From NCBI GenBank assembly GCA_004299545.1, contig SCRB01000691.1:1-10403 (forward strand): DNA of 10,403 nt. Direction: 5' to 3'. Every line of letters starts with the position of its first letter. Position 1 is the stretch's first letter. This document shows, one piece after another, positions 1 through 7,279 of the stretch. The translations under genes and the position numbers were made by a program. Source of the stretch: Rhizobiaceae bacterium. Lineage in GTDB: Bacteria > Pseudomonadota > Alphaproteobacteria > Rhizobiales > Rhizobiaceae. Below the pieces are notes generated by a model, which searched no databases, was not told the origin of the DNA, and was given only the letters and a program-made list of their open reading frames with translations.

Positions 1-94
1 TGTCATGTTCTCCGGCAACGATCGCCCCGATGTCCGATGGCGCCGTCAAAGGCAGCGCTTCTTTGTCGGCGGGCTGTTTTCGGGCGCGGGGCAT
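1..94 (-). CDS. glgB: 1,4-alpha-glucan branching enzyme, N-terminal fragment
   Basis: This is the first 31 codons of a gene running off the left edge. It starts at an ATG (complement of 92-94) with a GGAG ribosome site 5 nt upstream, 44 nt after the glgP stop. The peptide begins MPRARKQPADKEALP and continues into SDIGAIVAGEHD. That last segment resembles the start of the N1 domain of rhizobial branching enzymes, where a phrase like 'IVAG.H.DPF..LG' is usual. GlgB would create alpha-1,6 branches in glycogen in the cytoplasm. The call rests on this short segment plus the position directly downstream of glgP, a common arrangement in rhizobial glycogen clusters. The catalytic barrel lies outside the window, so the identity is probable rather than proven. 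Confidence 0.72.
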   Translation of the reverse strand, partial: MPRARKQPADKEALPLTAPSDIGAIVAGEHD

Positions 95-138
95 AAAACT
101 CCGATCAGGCGTTTTCAAGTCGTAAAAACGATATTCCG

Positions 139-2610
139 CTATTTCGTCGGCACATTCCAGATTTCCCGGGCATATTCGCGGATCGTCCGGTCGGAGGAGA
201 ACCAGCCGACATTGGCCGTGTTGCGGATCGCCATGCGGTTCCACCTCGCCCGGTCGTTCCAGATTCCATCCACGCGCCTCTGGGCAGCGCTGTAGGCATC
301 GAAATCGGCGGCAACCATGAACCAGTCATGGTCGTAAAGCCCGGCGACGAGATCGCGATAGCGATCGCGGTCGTCCGGCGAGAAGACGCCCGACGTGATG
401 GCCGACAGCGCCTGCTGCAATTCCGGCGACGCCTCTATGATTGCGCGCGGCTGGTAGCCGTTCGAACGGCGCTCGCCCACCTCTTCCGCCGTCAGGCCGA
501 ATATGAGGATATTGTCGTCGCCGACCCGTTCCTTGATCTCGATATTGGCGCCGTCGAGTGTCCCGACCGTGATCGCCCCGTTCAGCGCGAACTTCATGTT
601 ACCGGTGCCCGAGGCTTCCATGCCAGCTGTCGAGATCTGCTCCGAAATATCGGCGGCCGGGATCATGATCTCGGCGGCGCTGACATTGTAGTTCGGGACG
701 AAGACCACCCTCAGGAGCCCCCTCACCGCCGGGTCGCGGTTGATGGTGCGGGCGACGTCGTTGGCGAGCTTGATGATGAGTTTGGCGTTGTAATAGCTCG
801 GCGCCGCCTTGCCGGCGAAAAGCTTCACGCGCGGCGTCCAGTCCAGTTCCGGATGGGAACGGATCTGGTCGTAGAGTGCCACCGTCTCGACGATGTTGAG
901 CAATTGCCGCTTGTATTCGTGGATACGCTTCACCTGCACATCGAAGATGGCAGCAGGGTCGAGCCTGATCGCAAGGCGCTCGGCGACCATCTTCGCAAGG
1001 CGCTCCTTGTTGGCGCGCTTCACCGCGGCGAAGGCCTCCCGGAAGGCCGCGTCCTCGACATGCGTGTTCAGATCCGAAAGCGCTTCGGTATCGTCCATGA
1101 AACGGTCGCCGATCGCCTCCCTCACCAGCGCAAACAGGCCGGGGTTGCACTCCATCAGCCAGCGGCGCGGCGTGATGCCGTTGGTCTTGTTGTTGATGCG
1201 GCCGGGATAAAGCTGATTGAGATCGGCAAACACCGTCTTCTTCATCAGTTCCGTATGGAGAGCCGAGACGCCGTTGACCGAATGCGAGCCGACAAAGGCG
1301 AGATTGCCCATGCGCACCCGGCGCTGGCCGCCTTCCTCGATGAGGGAGATATTGCGGATCTTCTGGTCGTCGAAGCCCTCGTGACCGCGCGCTTCTTTCA
1401 GTACAGCCGCATTGATGGCGTAGATGATCTGCATATGGCGCGGCAGGAGGTGCTCGAACATGGAAAGCTGCCAGCTTTCCAGCGCCTCAGGCAGGAGCGT
1501 GTGGTTCGTATAGGCGAAGGTCCCCTTGGTGACGCGCCATGCCGTCTCGAAATCGAGGCCGTGGACGTCCATCAACAACCGCATCAGTTCCGCGATCGCG
1601 ATCGAGGGATGCGTGTCGTTCAAATGGATCGCCGCCTTGTCGGGCAGCGATGTCAGGTCGCCATACTGATAGACATGGCGCTGGAGAATGTCCTGGAGCG
1701 AAGCGCTGGAGAAGAAATATTCCTGCCTCAGCCGAAGTTCCTGCCCGGCGGGACTCGAATCGGCGGGATAGAGCACCAGCGACAGGCTCTCCGCCTTGTT
1801 GCTCTCCATCAGCGCGCCGATATGGTCGCCGGCGTTGAACCTGTCGAGCAAGATGGGATCGACCGGCATCGCCGACCAGAGCCTCAGCGTGTTGACGCGC
1901 TTGCCACGCCAGCCGACCACCGGCGTGTCATAGGCTACGGCAAGGACGCGTTCCTGCGGCTTCCAGAGATGGCGTTCCTCCATGCCGTCCGCCGAAGTGA
2001 CAAGTTCCACGGTGCCGCCATAGCCGATCTCGAAGGAGCGTTCGCGCCGCTCGAATTCCCACGGGTCGCCATGGCTCAGCCATGTCTCCGGAAGTTCGAC
2101 CTGCCAGCCATCCGAGACTTCCTGCCGAAACATGCCGTTGGTGTAACGAATGCCGTAGCCATGGGCGGGAATATCGACGGTCGCCATCGATTCCATGAAG
2201 CAGGCGGCAAGCCTGCCGAGGCCGCCATTGCCGAGCGCCGCATCGGATTCCAGCGCGGCGATTTCGTCCAGGTCGACATCGAGGGAGGAAAGCGCCTCGC
2301 GGAACGCCTCCATCAAACCGAGATTGGAGATCGAATCGATCAGAAGCCGGCCGATGAGGAATTCCAGCGAGAGATAGAAAGCACGCTTGTCGCTTTGCTG
2401 GTATGCCCTTTTCGTCGACGCCATCCAGCGTTCGACCATGCGATCGCGGGCGACTTGGCTCGTGGCCGACAGCCAGTCGTGCTGGGTCGCCACGGTCGGA
2501 TCCTTGCCGACGCGGTAAGTGAGAGCCGAAAGGATTTCACGGGCGAGAGATTTCGCGTCGGCCGGGCGGCCCGGAACCTCCTCAGGATCAGGTTTTACCC
2601 CGATATTCAT
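139..2610 (-). CDS. glgP: Glycogen phosphorylase (823 aa)
   Basis: This cytoplasmic PLP enzyme releases glucose 1-phosphate from the non-reducing ends of glycogen or other alpha-1,4-glucans. The protein is full length for the family (about 800-840 aa). Visible landmarks are the N-terminal SLEFLIGR block near residues 81-88, NGGLGRLAACF near 128-138, HLNDTHPSIAI in the middle, KRIHEYKRQLLN in the C-terminal domain, and the PLP-binding signature EASGTGNMKFALN with the Schiff-base lysine at about residue 673. An in-frame ATG lies six codons upstream (2628), but the ATG at 2610 has GGAG 7 nt before it, and that Shine-Dalgarno lies inside the longer version, so the shorter start is preferred. The stop is TAG. 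It is followed by glgB after 44 nt and preceded by frcA, same strand, after 143 nt. No frameshift or missing catalytic residue was seen. Confidence 0.96.
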   Translation of the reverse strand: MNIGVKPDPEEVPGRPADAKSLAREILSALTYRVGKDPTVATQHDWLSATSQVARDRMVERWMASTKRAYQQSDKRAFYLSLEFLIGRLLIDSISNLGLMEAFREALSSLDVDLDEIAALESDAALGNGGLGRLAACFMESMATVDIPAHGYGIRYTNGMFRQEVSDGWQVELPETWLSHGDPWEFERRERSFEIGYGGTVELVTSADGMEERHLWKPQERVLAVAYDTPVVGWRGKRVNTLRLWSAMPVDPILLDRFNAGDHIGALMESNKAESLSLVLYPADSSPAGQELRLRQEYFFSSASLQDILQRHVYQYGDLTSLPDKAAIHLNDTHPSIAIAELMRLLMDVHGLDFETAWRVTKGTFAYTNHTLLPEALESWQLSMFEHLLPRHMQIIYAINAAVLKEARGHEGFDDQKIRNISLIEEGGQRRVRMGNLAFVGSHSVNGVSALHTELMKKTVFADLNQLYPGRINNKTNGITPRRWLMECNPGLFALVREAIGDRFMDDTEALSDLNTHVEDAAFREAFAAVKRANKERLAKMVAERLAIRLDPAAIFDVQVKRIHEYKRQLLNIVETVALYDQIRSHPELDWTPRVKLFAGKAAPSYYNAKLIIKLANDVARTINRDPAVRGLLRVVFVPNYNVSAAEIMIPAADISEQISTAGMEASGTGNMKFALNGAITVGTLDGANIEIKERVGDDNILIFGLTAEEVGERRSNGYQPRAIIEASPELQQALSAITSGVFSPDDRDRYRDLVAGLYDHDWFMVAADFDAYSAAQRRVDGIWNDRARWNRMAIRNTANVGWFSSDRTIREYAREIWNVPTK

Positions 2611-2753
2611 GCCGACTCTCCATGTCATGCACCCGGCAATTCATGCACCGGGAGACCAATGCTTTTCCTCCCTTTTACTGCCCGCAGCGCCTCCGCCGAT
2701 AGGGGAAATTTCGCCTCTTACCCTAATGCTGCAGACCCTCTTTCGCAACAAAC
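2611..2753. other. frcA-glgP intergenic gap with a short direct repeat
   Basis: This 143-bp gap separates frcA from glgP, both read leftward. I found no strong hairpin plus U-run that would end frcA transcription, and no convincing glgP promoter. The best match is TTGCGA, 17 nt, TAGGGT on the minus strand just after the frcA stop, and it is weak. TCATGCACC occurs twice, at 2625-2633 and 2641-2649, 16 bp apart, and CCCGG/CCGGG flanks form a small inverted repeat (2632-2636 and 2648-2652). These lie just upstream of the glgP ribosome site and could be a regulator site or chance. Confidence 0.4.
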
Positions 2754-3536
2754 TCACGCCGCTTCCGTCAGTTCAGGCGGCGTCTTGGCGCCCGTCATGA
2801 AGGCGACCGCGTCCGACATGGAATGTTCCTTCGGATTGATGACGGCAAGACGGCGGCCGAGCCGGTGGATATGGATACGGTCGGCTACCTCGAAGACATG
2901 CGGCATATTGTGCGAGATCAGCACGACCGGCAGCCCGCGGCGCTTCACGTCCAGGATCAGTTCGAGAACACGGCGGGATTCCTTGACGCCAAGCGCCGCC
3001 GTCGGCTCGTCCATGATGATGACTTTCGAGCCGAAGGCGGCGGCGCGGGCAACCGCCACGCCCTGCCGCTGGCCGCCGGAAAGCGTCTCGACCGACTGGT
3101 TGATATTCTGAATCGTCATCAGGCCAAGTTCGGAGAGCTTCTCACGGGCGATGCGCTGCATCTTCGAGCGATCGAGGCGGCGCAGGACCTTTCCGAGAAA
3201 GCCTTCCTGTCGGACCTCGCGCCCGAGGAACATGTTGTCGGCGATGGAGAGGGCCGGCGACAATGCCAGGTTCTGGTAGACGGTCTCGATGCCGGCATTG
3301 CGCGCCTCGATCGGCGAGCGGAAATGCACCTCGTTCCCGTCGAGCCGGATCGTCCCGCCATCGGGGATGACCGCGCCGCAGAGCGCCTTGATGAGCGTCG
3401 ATTTGCCCGCACCATTGTCACCGATAACGGCAAGGATTTCGTTCTGCATGAGATCGAAATCGGCGTGATCCAGCGCCACGACCCTGCCGTAGCGTTTGAT
3501 GAGGCCTTTCGCCTCCAGAACGGGTTGGGTGCTCAT
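2754..3536 (-). CDS. frcA: Sugar ABC transporter ATP-binding protein, FrcA type (260 aa)
   Basis: This is the cytoplasmic ATPase that powers import through FrcC. The nucleotide-binding domain is complete: Walker A GDNGAGKST at residues 39-47, Q-loop glutamine at 88, signature LSGGQ at 152-156, Walker B VIIMDEP at 172-178 and the H-loop histidine at 209. It has a single domain, unlike the duplicated ~500-aa ATPases RbsA, XylG and MglA of the same importer class. The D-loop reads AALG rather than the usual SALD. The ATG at 3536 overlaps the frcC stop as ATGA and has AGGAAG 8 nt upstream. The open frame continues hundreds of bases further upstream, but that part is antiparallel shadow of frcC in another frame. 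Length and sequence fit FrcA of the Sinorhizobium meliloti fructose system. Fructose specificity is inferred from that similarity and from the neighbouring fructokinase. Confidence 0.93.
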   Translation of the reverse strand: MSTQPVLEAKGLIKRYGRVVALDHADFDLMQNEILAVIGDNGAGKSTLIKALCGAVIPDGGTIRLDGNEVHFRSPIEARNAGIETVYQNLALSPALSIADNMFLGREVRQEGFLGKVLRRLDRSKMQRIAREKLSELGLMTIQNINQSVETLSGGQRQGVAVARAAAFGSKVIIMDEPTAALGVKESRRVLELILDVKRRGLPVVLISHNMPHVFEVADRIHIHRLGRRLAVINPKEHSMSDAVAFMTGAKTPPELTEAA

Positions 3537-4609
3537 GTCGAAATCTTCCTGATCCACTGGTCGATCGTGACGGCAAGGATAATCAGGATACCGACCGCGA
3601 ACTCCTGCCACAGCACGTTGACGCCGGCGAGCGCCAGGCCGTCGCGAAAGACGCCGACGATCAACGCACCGACGAGCGTGCCGACGAGCGAACCACGGCC
3701 ACCGAAGAGCGAGGTTCCGCCGATCACAACGGCGGTAATCGCGTCGAGATTGGCGGTCTGGTTGCCAAGCGGGCTTGCAGCCCCGATTCGCCCGATCAGG
3801 ATCCAGCCTGCAACCGCGCAAATGAATCCGGCGATCGTGTAGACGCCGATCAGCGTCGCGTTGGTGTTGATGCCGCTCAGCCTGGCCGCTTCCGGATCGT
3901 CGCCCGCCGCATAGACATGGCGGCCGAAGGCCGTCCGGTTCAGTATGTACCAGACCATCACCGCCATCACGATCATGAGGATCGAGCCGTAGGTTATGAG
4001 CGCGCCATGGCCAAAGATGATGCGGTGACCCGTCCAGTGCAGTATCGGCGCCATGCGATCGATGTCTTCGGAGCGGATCGTCTCGGAGTGCGATACCAGT
4101 ATGATCAGCGCGCCATAAATGCTCCACGTGCCGAGCGTCACGATGAAGGGCGGCAGCTTGATCCATGCGACGAGGACGCCGTTGATGAAGCCGCATGCGG
4201 TGCCGGCCAAAAGGCCGAGAGCGAAGGCGACTTCAGGCGGCCAGCCCCAGACGACGGCGAGCCGCCCCATGATGATCGATGAAAGCACCATCATCACGCC
4301 GACCGACAAGTCGATGCCGGCGGTCAGGATCACCAGCGTCTGGGCGATCCCCAGCGTGCCGATGATCGTCACCTGCTGCAGCACCAGCGACAGGTTGAAC
4401 GGCGCGAAAAACCTGCTGCCGGCGGCAAACGAGAAGATGATGATGCCGACAATGAGAACGATGAAGGGAATTGCGGTCGGAAATTCATGCAGGACATGCT
4501 GCACACGCTTGACCAGCGTCTTCGTCTCTTCCTCGAAGCTTGCAAGGGATTGGCTTGCTCCCTTCAAGCCGCTTTCAGCGAGGGTCGAGCCCCGCGCATC
4601 CTCGTCCAT
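3533..4609 (-). CDS. frcC: Sugar ABC transporter permease, FrcC type (358 aa)
   Basis: This inner-membrane permease belongs to the ribose/xylose/fructose branch of ABC importers (BPD_transp_2 family) and probably works as a homodimer. It has a polar cytoplasmic N-terminus of about 45 residues, then multiple hydrophobic segments, the first near 46-64 and the last near 335-350. The family phrase TAGIDLSVG is at 96-104, and the ATPase-contact loop GRHVYAAGDDPEAARLSGI is at about 229-247. The ATG at 4609 is preferred over an in-frame start at 4636 because GGAG lies 7 nt before it and the upstream codons are unlike the family. It is co-transcribed with frcA (ATGA overlap) and lies 104 nt after frcB, with a strong hairpin in between. 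The residue pattern fits rhizobial FrcC; the exact substrate is inferred. Confidence 0.93.
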   Translation of the reverse strand: MDEDARGSTLAESGLKGASQSLASFEEETKTLVKRVQHVLHEFPTAIPFIVLIVGIIIFSFAAGSRFFAPFNLSLVLQQVTIIGTLGIAQTLVILTAGIDLSVGVMMVLSSIIMGRLAVVWGWPPEVAFALGLLAGTACGFINGVLVAWIKLPPFIVTLGTWSIYGALIILVSHSETIRSEDIDRMAPILHWTGHRIIFGHGALITYGSILMIVMAVMVWYILNRTAFGRHVYAAGDDPEAARLSGINTNATLIGVYTIAGFICAVAGWILIGRIGAASPLGNQTANLDAITAVVIGGTSLFGGRGSLVGTLVGALIVGVFRDGLALAGVNVLWQEFAVGILIILAVTIDQWIRKIST

Positions 4610-4642
4610 GTTCCGTCTCCCGAGACTGGCCCTCACCGATGT

Positions 4643-4669
4643 GGAAGGACCGCGATCCGCGGTCCTTCC
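4643..4669 (-). promoter_or_regulatory. Intercistronic hairpin between frcB and frcC
   Basis: A perfect 12-bp inverted repeat (GGAAGGACCGCG at 4643-4654, CGCGGTCCTTCC at 4658-4669) surrounds a 3-nt loop in the 104-nt gap between the binding protein and permease genes. No U-run follows on the transcribed strand, so it does not look like an intrinsic terminator. Hairpins at this place in binding-protein operons are known to protect the upstream message from 3' decay, giving more binding protein than membrane subunits. That role here is inference. Confidence 0.75.
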
Positions 4670-4713
4670 TGGCGTCTGGCTCCCGTCCTATCGAACGAAA
4701 GCAGCGAGGTCGC

Positions 4714-5745
4714 TCAGCCCCAGCAGAGCTTGAGGCCTTCCTTCGTATCGATGGAGGGAACGCCTTTCACCGGATGATCGGTTACGAGCTGCGCTCCGGT
4801 ATCGGTGAATTGTTGACCGGGAGTGGGCTGTGGCTTCTTGCCGGTCTTCACGAAAGTGTCGATCGCTTCCATCGCCATCACCGCCATCTTCAGCGGATAT
4901 TGCTGGCTGGTCGCACCGAGCGTAGCGGCCTGGATGTTCTTGACACCGTCGCAGCTTCCGTCGATGGCCACGCTCAGCACCGAACCATCGTCCTTGCCGG
5001 CGGCCTTGAGCGCCTGATATCCGCCCGCCGCTGCCGGTTCGTTGATAGAATACATGACGTTCACGTCAGGGCATTTCTGCATCAGCGTCTCCATCGCCGT
5101 GCGGCCGCCATCCTCGGCGCCCCCCGTCGGCTGATGGCCGCAGATGCGCGGGTCCGTCTCATCGCCGTAATGCTTGGGATCCTTGATATCGATGCCGAAG
5201 CCCTTCATGAAACCCTGGTCACGCAGGTAGTCGACCGTGGGCTGGTTCGCGGCCAGGTCGAGAAAGGCGATCTTGGCGGTCGCCGCCTTGTCGCCGAGGG
5301 TCCCCTTGGCCCATTCGCCGATCAGTTCGCCGGCCTTGAAATTGTCGGTCGCAAAGGTTGCATCGGCGGCTGTAATGGGATCGGTCGGCGTATCGAGATC
5401 GATGACGAGGAGGCCCGCCTTGCGCGCCTTTTCGAGCGTCGGCACGATCGCCGAGGAATCACTCGGAACAATGGCGAAGCCTTTCGCGCCCGCCGCGATC
5501 AGATTCTCGATCGCAGCCACCTGGCTGTCATTATCGCCGTCATACTTGCCGGCATAGGTCCTGAGCGTCAGGCCGAGTTCCTTCGCCTTCGCCTGCGCGC
5601 CCTCGCGCATCTTGACGAAATAGGGATTGCCTTCCGTCTTGGTGATCAGGCCGACAATATCGGCCGCGTAGGCCGACGTGCCGGCCGAAAACCCGAACAC
5701 CACGGCGCCTGCCAGCATCGTTTTCCAGAGATTCGCAGTCTTCAT
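4714..5745 (-). CDS. frcB: Periplasmic sugar-binding protein, FrcB type (343 aa)
   Basis: This is the substrate-binding subunit of the importer, exported to the periplasm. It has a typical signal peptide: basic start MKTANLWK, hydrophobic core, and a likely cut after AYA at about residue 27. The mature part is a two-lobed periplasmic binding fold (Peripla_BP_4, ribose/fructose-binding type), beginning [21 protein letters not shown], with PSDSSAIVP near 94-102, DTPTDP near 118-123, [21 protein letters not shown] near 130-150 and [17 protein letters not shown] near 234-250. Four cysteines (about 202, 225, 265, 341) could form two disulfides after export. The ATG at 5745 has GGAGG 5 nt upstream, an excellent ribosome site fitting the high expression expected of binding proteins. 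It is the first gene of frcBCA and diverges from the ROK regulator. Fructose is the best substrate guess by resemblance to S. meliloti FrcB. Confidence 0.94.
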   Translation of the reverse strand: MKTANLWKTMLAGAVVFGFSAGTSAYAADIVGLITKTEGNPYFVKMREGAQAKAKELGLTLRTYAGKYDGDNDSQVAAIENLIAAGAKGFAIVPSDSSAIVPTLEKARKAGLLVIDLDTPTDPITAADATFATDNFKAGELIGEWAKGTLGDKAATAKIAFLDLAANQPTVDYLRDQGFMKGFGIDIKDPKHYGDETDPRICGHQPTGGAEDGGRTAMETLMQKCPDVNVMYSINEPAAAGGYQALKAAGKDDGSVLSVAIDGSCDGVKNIQAATLGATSQQYPLKMAVMAMEAIDTFVKTGKKPQPTPGQQFTDTGAQLVTDHPVKGVPSIDTKEGLKLCWG

Positions 5746-5818
5746 TTCTTCCTCCGCTCGTCACAACGCCCTTTTGGCGCTATTGGTGAAAAGGCCATTC
5801 CGGCCTGCCTCCCCGGCA

Positions 5819-5848
5819 TTCTCCATCGTCAGAAGACAGGATGGAGAA
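5819..5848. promoter_or_regulatory. Second inverted repeat, in the frcB promoter/leader
   Basis: TTCTCCATC at 5819-5827 and GATGGAGAA at 5840-5848 form a perfect 9-bp inverted repeat with a 12-nt spacer. Inside the spacer, GTC (5828-5830) can pair with GAC (5835-5837). It begins 5 bp to the left of the large palindrome, where the frcB -10 and start of transcription are expected. It may be a second protein-binding site or, if the transcript starts further right, a leader hairpin. A smaller AGGCC/GGCCT hairpin lies downstream in the leader at 5792-5806. The function is not known. Confidence 0.45.
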
Positions 5849-5859
5849 ATTCTTGTCAA
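5831..5859 (-). promoter_or_regulatory. Predicted frcBCA promoter
   Basis: On the minus strand a perfect TTGACA -35 box (complement of 5854-5859) forms the left tip of the large palindrome. A 17-nt spacer leads to TCTTCT (complement of 5831-5836), a poor -10 match. Conserved TTGAC with a loose -10 is common in rhizobial housekeeping promoters. The start would fall near 5824, giving a leader of about 80 nt before frcB. The -35 is convincing; the -10 is a guess. Confidence 0.5.
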
Positions 5860-5888
5860 TAATAAATCACTCTGATTTATTATTGACA
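5854..5888. promoter_or_regulatory. Palindromic operator, probably bound by the divergent ROK repressor
   Basis: Two perfect 16-bp arms, TGTCAATAATAAATCA (5854-5869) and TGATTTATTATTGACA (5873-5888), flank a CTC spacer. The element is strikingly AT-rich within GC-rich surroundings and lies between frcB and the ROK gene. Its outer six bases on each side are a TTGACA -35 box directed outward, so a bound repressor would cover both divergent promoters. AT-rich palindromes are typical ROK-family (NagC/Mlc/XylR type) operators. That this ROK protein binds here is inferred from position. Confidence 0.8.
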
Positions 5889-5911
5889 GCCTTTCGCGCA
5901 TCGACCATTTT
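5883..5911 (+). promoter_or_regulatory. Predicted promoter of the ROK regulator gene
   Basis: A perfect TTGACA -35 box at 5883-5888 forms the right tip of the palindrome. After a 17-nt spacer comes CATTTT at 5906-5911 as a modest -10. Transcription would start near 5918 and reach the GTG start at 5945 after a short leader that contains the GGGGAG ribosome site. The overlap with the operator predicts autoregulation. Confidence 0.55.
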
Positions 5912-5944
5912 TCAGACGTTCCGTTTAGGGACGGGGAGAAAGTC

Positions 5945-7171
5945 GTGGAAAGCCGGGCCGACAAGCAGGTTTTGGCCGATGCCGCCGATCACCGCCGGCA
6001 TCGCGGCACGAACCAGAGTGGCATGCGCGACTACAACCAGCGGCTGGTCCTCTCGCTCGTTCGACGGCGCGGCAGCCTCTCGAAGACCGATATCGCAAGG
6101 ATCACCGGCCTCTCCACGCAGACCATTTCCGTCATCATGCGCGAACTCGAGCTTGACGGCCTGCTGCGGCGTGAAGCGCCGGTGCGCGGCAAGGTCGGGC
6201 AGCCTTCGATCCCGATGTCGCTCGACCCGAACGGCGCCTATTTCTTCGGCCTCAAGATCGGCCGGCGGAGCGCGACGCTGGTGCTGATCGATTTCGTCGG
6301 CGCGGTTCTGGCGATGCACAACCTGCTCTACCCCTTCCCGACTCCGGACAAGACCATCGGCTTCGTTCACAGGGGCATTGCCGGAATACGGGCGTCACTG
6401 GCGGCGGAACAGGACCGGCGCATCGCCGGCCTTGGCATCGCCATGCCGTTCGAACTGTGGAACTGGGCCGATTCCATCGGCGCGGCTCCCGCCGCGATGG
6501 ACGTCTGGCGCGATATCGACATCCGCTCCATGGTCGCGGCGGATCTCCCCTTCCCCGTCTATCTGCAAAACGACGCCACCTCCGCCTGCTGTGCCGAACT
6601 TGTGTTCGGCGACACCGGCGGGATCGGCGATTTCGTCTATTATTATATCGGCGCGTTCGCCGGCGGCGGCGTTGTCCTCAACCAGAGCCTTTATGGCGGC
6701 CGCACCGGCAATGCAGGCGCGCTCGGCTCCATGCCCGTGCCCGGTCCGGACGGCAGGCCGGCGCAATTGATCGACCTCGCATCAATCGCCACGCTGGAAA
6801 AGATGCTCTCCATCTCCGGCCGCAGCCCTGTCGATCTGTGGACCTCGCCGTCCGAATGGGGCGATCTCGGCGAAGACCTCGACAACTGGATCGGCGTATC
6901 GGGGAAGGCGCTTGCCCATGCCACGCTCGCCGCCTCCGCCGTCATCGATTTCGAGGCCGCCGTCATCGACGGCTGGATGCCGGCCGATGTCCGTCGCCGT
7001 CTCGTCGAAGCCGTAAGAGCGGAAATCGTCAAGCTCGACAGCGAGGGCATCCATCTTCCCGAGATAAGAGAGGGCACGGTCGGCCATCATGCCCGCGCAC
7101 TTGGCGGCGCCAGCCTGCCGCTTTCCGACCGCTTCCTCACAGGCCCGGCCGTTTCCCTGAAAGCGGCCTGA
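5945..7171 (+). CDS. frcR: ROK-family transcriptional repressor of the sugar operon (408 aa)
   Basis: This is a ROK-family DNA-binding regulator, probably repressing frcBCA and itself until the sugar is present. The N-terminal winged helix covers about residues 27-85, with the helix-turn-helix KTDIARITGLSTQTISVIMREL near 47-68. The rest is a sugar-kinase-like fold: FGLKIGRRSATLVLID near 101-116, GLGIAMPFELWNW near 162-174, the ND pair at 209-210 and GAFAGGGVVLNQSLYGG near 236-252. The usual ROK sugar/zinc site is degraded: GEIGH is replaced by GALGS (258-262), and the CxCGxxGCxE zinc motif that normally follows is absent. The start is GTG at 5945 with GGAG 6 nt upstream; the next Met (about residue 27) lacks such a site. 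It diverges from frcB and precedes fructokinase by 108 nt. The symbol is assigned from context. Confidence 0.85.
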   Translation: MESRADKQVLADAADHRRHRGTNQSGMRDYNQRLVLSLVRRRGSLSKTDIARITGLSTQTISVIMRELELDGLLRREAPVRGKVGQPSIPMSLDPNGAYFFGLKIGRRSATLVLIDFVGAVLAMHNLLYPFPTPDKTIGFVHRGIAGIRASLAAEQDRRIAGLGIAMPFELWNWADSIGAAPAAMDVWRDIDIRSMVAADLPFPVYLQNDATSACCAELVFGDTGGIGDFVYYYIGAFAGGGVVLNQSLYGGRTGNAGALGSMPVPGPDGRPAQLIDLASIATLEKMLSISGRSPVDLWTSPSEWGDLGEDLDNWIGVSGKALAHATLAASAVIDFEAAVIDGWMPADVRRRLVEAVRAEIVKLDSEGIHLPEIREGTVGHHARALGGASLPLSDRFLTGPAVSLKAA

Positions 7172-7279
7172 CATGGACCAAGATCGGAAGTCCCTGCCAC
7201 CAGTTGCAAGCGGCGAACCAAGGCCCTACGGCAGTTGCTGTCCCATTCTCTCCATCAGGACCGGAAAGGCCTTTACCCC

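Noticed and set aside
110..130. CGTTTT/AAAACG inverted repeat in the glgP-glgB gap
   Set aside because: The 6-bp AT-rich stem with a 9-nt loop is too weak to call a terminator in a gap of 44 nt between probably co-transcribed genes.
328..3111. A 927-codon open frame on the plus strand, antisense to glgP and the end of frcA
   Set aside because: It crosses the gap between two well-supported genes, shows no recognisable domain and is rich in Arg, His and Asp as expected of an antisense frame of GC-rich codons. glgP explains the DNA.
3537..4196. An N-terminal extension of the ATPase frame up to 4196
   Set aside because: The extension lies entirely inside frcC in another frame and reads as Arg/His-rich nonsense. 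The family start at 3536 has a ribosome site and an ATGA overlap with frcC.
4540..5862. A 440-codon plus-strand frame antisense to frcB
   Set aside because: Its low-complexity, Arg-rich translation has no family resemblance, and it runs through the frcB signal peptide and ribosome site. frcB is certain on the other strand.
7249..7256. TCTCCATC upstream of fructokinase, matching part of the 5819-5848 inverted repeat
   Set aside because: Eight matching bases without the second arm are readily expected by chance, and there is no AT-rich operator in this gap.
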